8,283 nt of DNA from Stenotrophomonas sp. (GTDB taxonomy: Bacteria > Pseudomonadota > Gammaproteobacteria > Xanthomonadales > Xanthomonadaceae): positions 1 to 8,283 of the forward strand of contig DQIG01000406.1 of the NCBI GenBank assembly GCA_003525885.1, written 5' to 3'. Of the stretch, positions 1 through 4,308 are shown in pieces. Every line of letters begins with the position of its first letter. The first letter of the stretch is position 1. Under the pieces are notes generated by a model. That model searched no databases and was not told the DNA's origin. It saw only the letters and a program-made list of their open reading frames with translations. The translations under genes and the position numbers were made by a program.

Positions 1-22
1 GGTCTCGAAGATCATCGAGTAA
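1..22 (+). CDS. tuf: 3' end of elongation factor Tu gene (partial)
   Basis: Only the final codons are present: read from base 2 they give Val-Ser-Lys-Ile-Ile-Glu followed by TAA at 20-22. This ending (…KIIE, stop) is typical of proteobacterial EF-Tu, the GTPase that delivers aminoacyl-tRNA to the ribosome. The position fits too, because a tuf copy lies immediately upstream of tRNA-Trp and secE in many gammaproteobacteria. The rest of the gene lies outside the window. The identification rests on six residues plus synteny, so it is good but not proved by domain content. Confidence 0.8.
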
Positions 23-31
23 GCCTGCAGT

Positions 32-57
32 ACCGGTGGTTGCATAGCGCCGCCGGT
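32..57 (+). other. Stem-loop after tuf
   Basis: Bases 32-39 (accggtgg) pair with 50-57 (ccgccggt) in an 8-bp stem with one T·G wobble and a 10-nt loop. It lies 9 bases after the tuf stop. No T-run follows, so it is not a canonical Rho-independent terminator. It may protect the tuf mRNA 3' end or act with the next hairpin as an attenuator. Confidence 0.4.
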
Positions 58-60
58 TAC

Positions 61-96
61 GCGAATGGCGGGCCGGGAACCTCGGTCCGCCTTCGC
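61..96 (+). other. Long stem-loop between tuf and tRNA-Trp
   Basis: Arms 61-65/92-96 (gcgaa/ttcgc), 67-72/86-91 (ggcggg/tccgcc, one G·T) and 73-75/83-85 (ccg/cgg) stack into about 14 bp with a single bulged T at 66 and a 7-nt loop. No T-tract follows directly; the first run of Ts (gtttt) is about 17 nt downstream. It may be a weak terminator or attenuator between tuf and the tRNA-Trp–secE–nusG unit, or a processing signal upstream of the tRNA 5' end. I saw no convincing promoter between 23 and 124. Confidence 0.45.
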
Positions 97-124
97 CGTC
101 TAAGGGAAGGCAAGTTTTCAACGT

Positions 125-200
<76 letters not shown>

Positions 201-216
201 TCTGCCCACCTTATCC

Positions 217-232
217 AGCGGCCTGGGCCGCT
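217..232 (+). other. Small GC hairpin between tRNA-Trp and secE
   Basis: The 16-base sequence is a perfect palindrome with arms agcggcc and ggccgct around a central tg. In practice it would fold as 5-6 bp with a 4-6 nt loop. It begins 16 nt after the tRNA 3' end, has no T-tract, and ends where an in-frame TAA (232-234) precedes secE. It may help tRNA 3' processing or stabilise the 5' end of secE mRNA after the tRNA is removed. Confidence 0.35.
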
Positions 233-249
233 AAAGCAGACACAGCCGG

Positions 250-663
250 ATGAATAGCAAGATCGAACACTCCAAGGACAACTCCGCCCACGGTGGAGAT
301 ATCGTCAAGTATGTCGCCGCATCGCTGCTGGTGCTGGCCGGTCTGTTCGTCTGGTTCTGGTTCTCCGCCGACTCCGGTCGCGCCGCCCAGCTGGGTGCGT
401 GGGCGGGTCAGCTGCGTGCGTTGGCGGTCGTGGTCGGTCTGGTTGGCGGTATCGGCGTGTTCATGCTGACCGGCAAGGGGCGCGACACCCGCGAATTCCT
501 CTCCGAGTCGCGCTTCGAACTGCGCAAGGTGGTCTGGCCGACGCGCCAGGAAGCCATCCGCATGACGTGGGTCGTGATCGTCGTGGTGCTCATCCTCAGC
601 CTGCTGCTGGGTGGCTTCGACTTCCTGATCCAGAAACTGACTCAGTGGTTCCTGAGCCGCTAA
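250..663 (+). CDS. secE: Preprotein translocase subunit SecE
   Basis: SecE is the small essential subunit of the inner-membrane SecYEG channel, clamping SecY for protein export. The product is 137 residues, close to the three-helix E. coli form (127) rather than the single-helix form of many bacteria. Visible parts: a short polar N-terminus (1-18), TM1 about 19-39, TM2 about 55-73, the amphipathic cytoplasmic helix about 80-95, the conserved RKVVWPTRQEA signature at 92-102, and TM3 about 104-126. The start at 250 is the only sensible one: an in-frame stop lies at 232-234 and the next in-frame Met is deep in the protein. There is no clear Shine-Dalgarno before it (only cagccgg). nusG follows after a 10-nt gap, so the two are co-transcribed, probably from upstream of tRNA-Trp. 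Confidence 0.96.
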   Translation: MNSKIEHSKDNSAHGGDIVKYVAASLLVLAGLFVWFWFSADSGRAAQLGAWAGQLRALAVVVGLVGGIGVFMLTGKGRDTREFLSESRFELRKVVWPTRQEAIRMTWVVIVVVLILSLLLGGFDFLIQKLTQWFLSR

Positions 664-673
664 GGAGAATTGC

Positions 674-1234
674 ATGAAGCGTTGGTACGTCGTTCACGCC
701 TATTCGGGCTTCGAGAAGTCGGTGGCGCAGGCTCTGCGCGATCGCATCGTCCGTGACGGCATGGAAGAGCGCTTCGGCGACGTCCTGGTCCCGACCGAAG
801 AAGTGGTCGAGATGCGCGCTGGCCAGAAGCGCCGCTCCGAGCGCAAGTTCTTCCCGGGTTACGTGCTGGTTCAGATCGAGACCCACGAAGAAGCCGGTAT
901 TCCGCGCATCGACAACGAAAGCTGGCACCTGGTCAAGGAAACCCCGCGCGTGATGGGCTTCATCGGCGGTACTGCCGATCGTCCGTTGCCGATCGCCGAT
1001 TCCGAGGCCGAGGCCATCCTGAACCGCGTTCAGGAAGGTGTCGAGAAGCCGCGTCCGAAGGTGCTGTTCGAACCGGGCCAGATGGTCCGCGTCACCGACG
1101 GCCCGTTCAACGATTTCAATGGCGTCGTCGAAGAAGTCAACTACGAGAAGAGCCGTCTGCGCGTCTCGGTGCTGATCTTCGGTCGTGCCACTCCGGTCGA
1201 GCTCGAGTTCGGCCAGGTCGAAAAGGCCGTCTGA
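674..1234 (+). CDS. nusG: Transcription termination/antitermination factor NusG
   Basis: NusG binds RNA polymerase across the clamp, suppresses pausing, and through its KOW domain links polymerase to Rho or to ribosomal S10. The product is 186 residues (E. coli 181). The NGN domain spans about 1-118 and includes WYVVHAYSGFEK near the N-terminus and the KFFPGYVLV core at 58-66; a linker follows, then the KOW domain about 134-186 with PGQMVRVTDGPF and the terminal VELEFGQVEK segment. The start is set by a strong Shine-Dalgarno, aaggag at 662-667, which overlaps the secE stop (661-663) and implies translational coupling. A GTAG palindrome begins 7 nt after the stop and a hairpin terminator follows, so the secE-nusG transcript appears to end here. 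Confidence 0.98.
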   Translation: MKRWYVVHAYSGFEKSVAQALRDRIVRDGMEERFGDVLVPTEEVVEMRAGQKRRSERKFFPGYVLVQIETHEEAGIPRIDNESWHLVKETPRVMGFIGGTADRPLPIADSEAEAILNRVQEGVEKPRPKVLFEPGQMVRVTDGPFNDFNGVVEEVNYEKSRLRVSVLIFGRATPVELEFGQVEKAV

Positions 1235-1241
1235 CCCGTCT

Positions 1242-1265
1242 GTAGAGTCGAGCGATGCTCGGCTC
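1242..1265 (+). repeat. GTAG-headed REP palindrome (SMAG-like)
   Basis: GTAG at 1242-1245 leads into a hairpin: 1245-1253 (gagtcgagc) pairs with 1257-1265 (gctcggctc) in nine pairs, one of them T·G, around the 3-nt loop gat. A GTAG header fused to a short imperfect palindrome is the hallmark of SMAG repeats, the REP family described in Stenotrophomonas maltophilia, thought to be mobilised by REP-associated tyrosine transposases (RAYTs). It lies 7 nt after the nusG stop and 7 nt before the terminator stem. The family assignment is by pattern; one copy alone could be chance, but a second copy occurs at 4069. Confidence 0.62.
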
Positions 1266-1272
1266 CGGACCA

Positions 1273-1303
1273 GAAACCGGGCCTGGCCCGGTTTCGTTCG
1301 TTT
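1273..1303 (+). terminator. Hairpin terminator after nusG
   Basis: Bases 1273-1282 (gaaaccgggc) and 1286-1295 (gcccggtttc) form a perfect 10-bp stem around the loop ctg. The tail gttcgttt (1296-1303) is only moderately T-rich. The stem is A-rich at its 5' base and T-rich at its 3' base, as in Rho-independent terminators that can act in both directions. It separates secE-nusG from the rplK promoter just downstream. Confidence 0.75.
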
Positions 1304-1335
1304 ACGTGCCGCTTCAGGCATGTGAAGAAAAAACC

Positions 1336-1344
1336 TGTTATAGT
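1336..1344 (+). promoter_or_regulatory. Extended -10 promoter for rplKA
   Basis: TGT followed by TATAGT (1339-1344) fits an extended -10 element, TGn then a hexamer with five of six matches to TATAAT. The best -35 at an 18-nt spacing is caggca (1315-1320), matching TTGACA at only three positions, so the extended -10 probably carries the promoter. A GC-rich discriminator (gcgcggc, 1345-1351) follows, as in promoters of translation genes under ppGpp/DksA control. Transcription would start near 1350-1352. The placement, just after a terminator and before the ribosomal genes, supports the call. Confidence 0.65.
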
Positions 1345-1350
1345 GCGCGG

Positions 1351-1492
1351 CTCCCCGCTGGGAAAGCCAGCAGGACGAGGCCGCCGCAAGGTGGCCTTCA
1401 GCATGATTTCAAAACGCGATGCCGGGACGCGTGATTCCCGGTCCGATGGGGAGCCTGTTGTCGAAAGGCGCTAGCACCCGGAGAGCACTCAC
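1351..1492 (+). promoter_or_regulatory. Structured 5' leader of rplK-rplA (candidate L1 feedback site)
   Basis: About 140 nt of probable untranslated leader. Two hairpins are plain: 1378-1385/1390-1397 (aggccgcc/ggtggcct, one G·T, GNRA-type loop gcaa) and 1422-1427/1436-1441 (ccggga/tcccgg, 8-nt loop). A weaker one may form near 1350-1369. In E. coli, excess L1 binds the L11-L1 leader and represses both genes; this leader is in the right place and folded enough for that role. I could not match it base by base to an L1-binding consensus, so the regulatory role is inferred. The rplK ribosome binding site (ggagag, 1480-1485) lies at its end. Confidence 0.4.
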
Positions 1493-1921
1493 ATGGCAAA
1501 GAAAGTTGTCGGTTACATCAAGCTGCAGGTGAAGGCCGGTCAGGCCAACCCCTCGCCGCCGGTCGGTCCTGCGCTGGGTCAGCGCGGTCTGAACATCATG
1601 GAATTCTGCAAGGCGTTCAACGCTGCCACGCAGAAGCTCGAGCCGGGTCTGCCGGTTCCGGTGATCATCACGGCCTACTCGGACCGTACGTTCACCTTCA
1701 TCACCAAGAGCACCCCGGCTACCACCCTGCTGAAGAAGGCCGCTGGCATCTCGTCGGGCTCCAAGCGCCCGAACACCGAGAAGGTCGGCAAGGTCACCCG
1801 TAAGCAGCTGGAAGAGATCGCCAAGGCGAAGGAACCGGATCTGACTGCCGCCGACCTGGACGCCGCCGTGCGTACCATCGCTGGCTCTGCCCGTTCCATG
1901 GGCCTCGTGGTGGAGGGTTAA
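1493..1921 (+). CDS. rplK: 50S ribosomal protein L11
   Basis: L11 binds the GTPase-associated region of 23S rRNA at the base of the L7/L12 stalk, takes part in factor-dependent GTP hydrolysis, and is needed for RelA activation. The 142-residue length equals that of E. coli L11. The N-terminal domain (1-70) has the proline-rich NPSPPVGPALGQ at 19-30, the region where thiopeptide antibiotics contact L11, and the MEFCKAFNA segment at 36-44. The C-terminal rRNA-binding domain (about 76-142) ends in ARSMGLVVEG. Lysines near the N-terminus and at residue 40 match sites methylated by PrmA in E. coli. The start at 1493 is supported by ggagag 8-13 nt upstream. rplA follows after a 4-nt gap. Confidence 0.99.
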   Translation: MAKKVVGYIKLQVKAGQANPSPPVGPALGQRGLNIMEFCKAFNAATQKLEPGLPVPVIITAYSDRTFTFITKSTPATTLLKKAAGISSGSKRPNTEKVGKVTRKQLEEIAKAKEPDLTAADLDAAVRTIAGSARSMGLVVEG

Positions 1922-1925
1922 TAAG

Positions 1926-2624
1926 ATGGCACAGACCAAGCGTGAGAAGGCCATCAAGGCCGCCGTCGTTCCGGGCAAGGCGTACGCCTTCGAGGACGCG
2001 ATCAACATCCTGAAGAGCGCCACCAAGGCCAAGTTCGTCGAGTCGATCGACGTTGCCGTGCGCCTGGGCGTCGATGCGAAGAAGTCCGACCAGCAGGTCC
2101 GTGGCTCCACCGTGCTGCCGGCCGGTACCGGCAAGTCGGTCCGCGTCGCCGTGTTCGCTCCGGCCGGTGCCAAGGCTGACGAAGCCCTGGCCGCTGGCGC
2201 CGAAGCCGTCGGTATGGATGACCTGGCCGAAAAGATGCAGGCCGGCGATCTGAACTACGACGTCGTCATCGCGACCCCGGACGCCATGCGCGTCGTCGGC
2301 AAGCTGGGCACCGTGCTGGGCCCGCGCGGCCTGATGCCGAACCCGAAGGTCGGCACCGTTTCCCCGAACCCGGGTGAAGCCGTGAAGAACGCCAAGTCGG
2401 GTCAGGTCCGTTACCGCACCGACAAGGCTGGCATCATCCACTGCACCATCGGCAAGGCCGACTTCGCCGAAGACGCGCTGAAGTCGAACCTGACCGCGCT
2501 GCTGCTGGACCTGATCAAGGCCAAGCCGGCCACCTCGAAGGGCACCTACCTGCAGAAGGTTTCGGTCAGCTCGACGATGGGCCCGGGCGTCACCGTCGAC
2601 CAGTCGTCGCTGACCCTGAAGTAA
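1926..2624 (+). CDS. rplA: 50S ribosomal protein L1
   Basis: L1 forms the mobile L1 stalk at the ribosomal E site and also acts as the translational repressor of its own operon in E. coli. The product is 232 residues (E. coli 234). Domain I is built from both ends of the chain and the inserted domain II lies at about 68-158. The signature LGPRGLMPNPKVGTV is intact at 131-145, and the C-terminal rRNA-binding part includes SSTMGPGVTVD. The ribosome binding site ggagg (1912-1916) lies inside the last codons of rplK and the start comes 4 nt after the rplK stop, so the two are probably translationally coupled. The coding strand uses almost only GC-ending codons, as its neighbours do. Confidence 0.99.
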   Translation: MAQTKREKAIKAAVVPGKAYAFEDAINILKSATKAKFVESIDVAVRLGVDAKKSDQQVRGSTVLPAGTGKSVRVAVFAPAGAKADEALAAGAEAVGMDDLAEKMQAGDLNYDVVIATPDAMRVVGKLGTVLGPRGLMPNPKVGTVSPNPGEAVKNAKSGQVRYRTDKAGIIHCTIGKADFAEDALKSNLTALLLDLIKAKPATSKGTYLQKVSVSSTMGPGVTVDQSSLTLK

Positions 2625-2634
2625 TTGTTTCAAG

Positions 2635-2674
2635 CGGTCACGGTGCCTCGGGTGCCGTGACCGTGACATTTGAA
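2635..2674 (+). terminator. Hairpin after rplA (possible terminator or attenuator)
   Basis: Bases 2635-2643 (cggtcacgg) pair perfectly with 2655-2663 (ccgtgaccg); inside, tgc and gtg can add three pairs (two wobbles), leaving the loop ctcgg. An outer ttcaa (2629-2633) can pair with ttgaa (2670-2674) across an asymmetric internal loop. The stem begins 10 nt after the rplA stop. The downstream sequence tgacatttg has only a short T-run, so termination may be partial, allowing some readthrough into rplJ-rplL as in E. coli. Confidence 0.6.
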
Positions 2675-2713
2675 GGCATCGCTGGCAGTGCATCGCCCGC
2701 GGTAGCCGTCAAA

Positions 2714-2729
2714 GACCGCAGGCGCGGTC
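2714..2729 (+). other. Short hairpin in rplA-rplJ gap
   Basis: A perfect 6-bp stem, gaccgc (2714-2719) with gcggtc (2724-2729), around the loop aggc. No T-tract follows. From 2675 to about 2805 I see no gene, no repeat and no convincing promoter; only weak -10-like matches occur (caatac near 2734, cttaat near 2799), so a separate rplJ promoter cannot be placed. Confidence 0.3.
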
Positions 2730-2805
2730 GTGGCAATACCGGCGACGGGCACGGAAGCTCGATCTGGCAAGGAGTCGCCGCCGGAGCAGTCAGGAGCGCT
2801 TAATC

Positions 2806-3010
2806 GATTCCCCGGAATCACCCTGCGTAGATGGTGCCCTTCTGGAGTTTTTCTGGTTCACGCACGTCTGGGTTTCCCAGGTTGGCCCACTCCAGGTCTA
2901 GAACGGCCCACCCCCGGAGCATCATCCCGATGTTCCCGGCGTCCAGGACGGATGCCGCACAGGACCGCACACGGCAGGAGCCGTAAGCGGAGTTCAATAG
3001 GAGGAGTGCA
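2806..3010 (+). promoter_or_regulatory. Folded leader of rplJ-rplL (candidate L10 leader)
   Basis: The last 200 bases before rplJ hold several stems: 2806-2810/2815-2819 (gattc/gaatc); a long-range pair 2842-2848/2889-2895 (ctggagt/actccag) that encloses 2868-2872/2876-2880 (ctggg/cccag, loop ttt); 2940-2943/2947-2950 (cgtc/gacg); and 2971-2975/2980-2984 (acggc/gccgt, loop agga). The Shine-Dalgarno aggagg (2999-3004) is strong and lies outside these stems. In E. coli the L10-(L12)4 complex binds the rplJ leader and represses rplJ and rplL. The position and branched fold fit such a leader, but I could not match it to a family consensus by eye. Confidence 0.42.
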
Positions 3011-3547
3011 ATGGCTCTCAATCTGTCCCAGAAGCAAGAAGTAGTCGCCGAGCTGGCAGACGTCGCCGCCAAGGCCCACTCCTTGATCGCAGCCGAATAC
3101 GCTGGCACCACGGTCGCCCAGATGACCGCGATGCGCAAGCAGGCTCGTGAAACCGGTGTTTTCTTGAAGGTTGTCAAGAACACCCTGGCTTCGCGCGCCG
3201 TTGAAGGCACCGAGTTCGCAGTCGCACAGGACCAGATGGTTGGTCCGCTGCTGTACGCGTTCTCGCTCGAGGAGCCCGGCGCTGCCGGTCGCCTGATCAA
3301 GGAAGCCGCCAAGGGCAACGACAAGCTGAAGGCTAAGGTCGTCGCCATCGGTGGTGAAGTGTTCCCGGCGAGCCACGTCGACGTGCTGGCATCGCTGCCG
3401 ACCCGCGACCAGGCCCTGGCCATGCTGGCCCGCGTCCTGACCGAGCCGGTCACGATGTTTGCCCGCGCCATCAAGGCCGTTGGCGAGAAGCAGGGTGGTG
3501 GCGATGTCGCCGCTGACGCTGCCGAGCCGGCCGCCGAGACCGCCTGA
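3011..3547 (+). CDS. rplJ: 50S ribosomal protein L10
   Basis: L10 anchors the L7/L12 dimers on the ribosome and binds 23S rRNA together with L11. The product is 178 residues, somewhat longer than E. coli L10 (165). The rRNA-binding globular domain spans about 1-130 and includes [19 protein letters not shown] and [13 protein letters not shown]. The helix that binds L7/L12 dimers is about 135-160 ([20 protein letters not shown]). A Gly/Ala/Asp/Glu-rich tail at 161-178 accounts for the extra length and looks disordered. The start at 3011 is fixed by aggagg at 2999-3004, a 6-nt spacing. rplL follows after 63 nt, so the two form one transcription unit in which L10 and several copies of L7/L12 must be balanced. 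Confidence 0.99.
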
Positions 3548-3562
3548 GTTTCGACTTACCGT

Positions 3563-3578
3563 GGTTCCTGACGGAACC
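3563..3578 (+). other. Hairpin between rplJ and rplL
   Basis: A perfect 6-bp stem, ggttcc (3563-3568) with ggaacc (3573-3578), and loop tgac, lies 16 nt after the rplJ stop and 32 nt before the rplL start. The following bases (tcaacccagaaaa) are A-rich, not T-rich, so it is not a terminator. It may isolate the rplL ribosome binding site so that L7/L12 is translated at a higher rate than L10. Confidence 0.4.
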
Positions 3579-3610
3579 TCAACCCAGAAAATCATCCAAA
3601 GGTATTAATC

Positions 3611-3979
3611 ATGTCCCTTACCAACGAACAGATCGTCGACGCCATCGCCGAGAAGTCCCTGATGGAAGTGATGGAGCTGGTCAAGGCCATCGAAGAGAAG
3701 TTCGGCGTCTCCGCCGCTGCTCCGGTTGCCGTGGCTGCTGCCGCTGGCCCGGCTGCTGCTGTTGAAGAGCAGACCGAATTCGTCGTCACCCTGAAGACTG
3801 CCGGCGAGAAGAAGGTCGAAGTCATCAAGGCCGTCCGCGCCATCACCGGCCTGGGCCTGAAGGAAGCGAAGGACCTGGCCGAAGCCGGCGGCGTCCTGAA
3901 GGACAACGCTTCGAAGGACGAAGCCGAGAAGATGAAGAAGGACCTGGAAGCTGCTGGCGCGACTGTCGAAGTCAAGTAA
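3611..3979 (+). CDS. rplL: 50S ribosomal protein L7/L12
   Basis: L7/L12 is the multicopy stalk protein that recruits and stimulates the translational GTPases (IF2, EF-Tu, EF-G, RF3). The 122-residue length is normal (E. coli 121). The N-terminal dimerisation and L10-binding domain is about 1-33; an Ala/Val/Pro/Gly-rich hinge lies at about 34-52; the compact C-terminal factor-binding domain is about 55-122, with the conserved KAVRAITGLGLKEAKDLAE at 73-91. The start at 3611 is preceded by aaagg (3598-3602), an 8-nt spacing, weaker than the rplJ site although this protein is needed in larger amounts. The pI is clearly acidic by composition. A hairpin terminator or attenuator follows the stop. 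Confidence 0.99.
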   Translation: MSLTNEQIVDAIAEKSLMEVMELVKAIEEKFGVSAAAPVAVAAAAGPAAAVEEQTEFVVTLKTAGEKKVEVIKAVRAITGLGLKEAKDLAEAGGVLKDNASKDEAEKMKKDLEAAGATVEVK

Positions 3980-3989
3980 GCAGTTACCT

Positions 3990-4060
3990 TGCATCGTCAC
4001 CGATTCACGGCGATGCAGCCAAGGCTGGGGGCGTAAGCCCCCGGCCTTTGGTCGTTGTTG
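3990..4060 (+). terminator. Tandem hairpins after rplL: attenuator/terminator before rpoB
   Basis: The first stem is 3990-3996 (tgcatcg) with 4011-4017 (cgatgca), extendable by two pairs. The second and stronger is 4021-4032 with 4037-4048: aaggc/gcctt, one T·G pair, then gggggc/gccccc, closed by the stable tetraloop gtaa (GNRA type). The tail (tggtcgttgttg) is T-rich but interrupted, which suits partial termination. In E. coli an attenuator between rplL and rpoB lets only a fraction of polymerases through, setting the ratio of ribosomal protein to polymerase; this is the natural counterpart by position. Confidence 0.7.
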
Positions 4061-4068
4061 CGGTACCG

Positions 4069-4091
4069 GTAGGGTCGACTGTCAGTCGACT
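4069..4091 (+). repeat. Second GTAG-headed REP palindrome (SMAG-like)
   Basis: GTAG at 4069-4072 is followed by a hairpin: 4074-4080 (gtcgact) pairs perfectly with 4084-4090 (agtcgac) around the loop gtc, and G4073·T4091 adds a wobble pair. The architecture (GTAG, 8-9 bp stem, 3-nt loop) matches the element at 1242-1265, and both stems contain gtcga, though the rest of the arm sequence differs. This is typical of SMAG subfamilies in Stenotrophomonas. It lies inside the transcribed rplL-rpoB spacer. Confidence 0.6.
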
Positions 4092-4096
4092 GTTTC

Positions 4097-4124
4097 AAAA
4101 GCAGGAAAAAGCCCAACACGGGCT
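4097..4124 (-). terminator. Possible terminator facing the minus strand
   Basis: Read on the minus strand, agccc, loop gtgtt and gggct (4124 to 4110) are followed at once by TTTT, then CCTGC and a second TTTT. A short GC stem followed by a T-run is the usual Rho-independent form, here directed from rpoB towards rplL. The stem is only 5 bp, so strength is uncertain. On the plus strand the same bases are an A-run before a hairpin, which would not terminate. It could stop antisense transcription entering rplL from rpoB. Confidence 0.4.
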
Positions 4125-4188
4125 GCAGTCAAACCCCGGCAGGCCAGCGCAGAGCGCGGCAGCGGGGGCGTGGTAGCAGACGAGTTGG

Positions 4189-4247
4189 CAGTTGGAAGTA
4201 GCGGGAGAAGGCGTGCTGGTGCCGGCAATACCAGCGACTTCCAACTG
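4189..4247 (+). repeat. Nested inverted repeat in rpoB leader
   Basis: An 11-base arm, cagttggaagt (4189-4199), has a perfect inverted copy, acttccaactg (4237-4247). Within the 37-nt centre a second stem forms from gctggt (4215-4220) and accagc (4230-4235) around a 9-nt loop. As RNA this would make a branched or bulged hairpin of 59 nt. A tandem agttgg (4183-4188 and 4190-4195) overlaps the left arm. E. coli has an RNase III processing hairpin in this same gap; this repeat is a candidate equivalent, by position and fold only. It also resembles a small inverted-repeat element. Confidence 0.55.
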
Positions 4248-4265
4248 ACAATTTCAAGTTCCCTT

Positions 4266-4287
4266 CGGATCGTGGGCGCACGATCCG
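4266..4287 (+). promoter_or_regulatory. Perfect 9-bp hairpin just before rpoB ribosome binding site
   Basis: Bases 4266-4274 (cggatcgtg) pair perfectly with 4279-4287 (cacgatccg) around the tetraloop ggcg. The stem ends 6 nt before the Shine-Dalgarno (aaggtgg, 4294-4300) and 21 nt before the rpoB ATG. It does not cover the ribosome binding site, so it may instead hold the initiation region open or act as a barrier to 5' decay. A translational operator for beta autoregulation is another possibility. Confidence 0.5.
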
Positions 4288-4308
4288 CACAACAAGGTGG
4301 AAGACCTC

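Noticed and set aside
1794..2693. 299-codon minus-strand open frame across rplA
   Set aside because: Also in codon register with rplA and explained by the same codon avoidance; Arg/Gly/Leu-rich shadow translation.
2702..2729. GTAG followed by a hairpin (2714-2729) as a possible third SMAG copy
   Set aside because: The GTAG is separated from the stem by about 8 nt, whereas in the two accepted copies the header joins the stem directly.
2730..3044. 104-codon plus-strand frame in the rplA-rplJ gap
   Set aside because: It overlaps the rplJ start in another frame, lacks a Shine-Dalgarno and has Pro/Arg/Gly-rich non-protein-like composition; the region is better read as leader RNA.
3713..3770. GCT/GCC-rich low-complexity stretch in rplL as a repeat
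   Set aside because: It encodes the Ala-rich flexible hinge normal to L7/L12 and is not an independent element.
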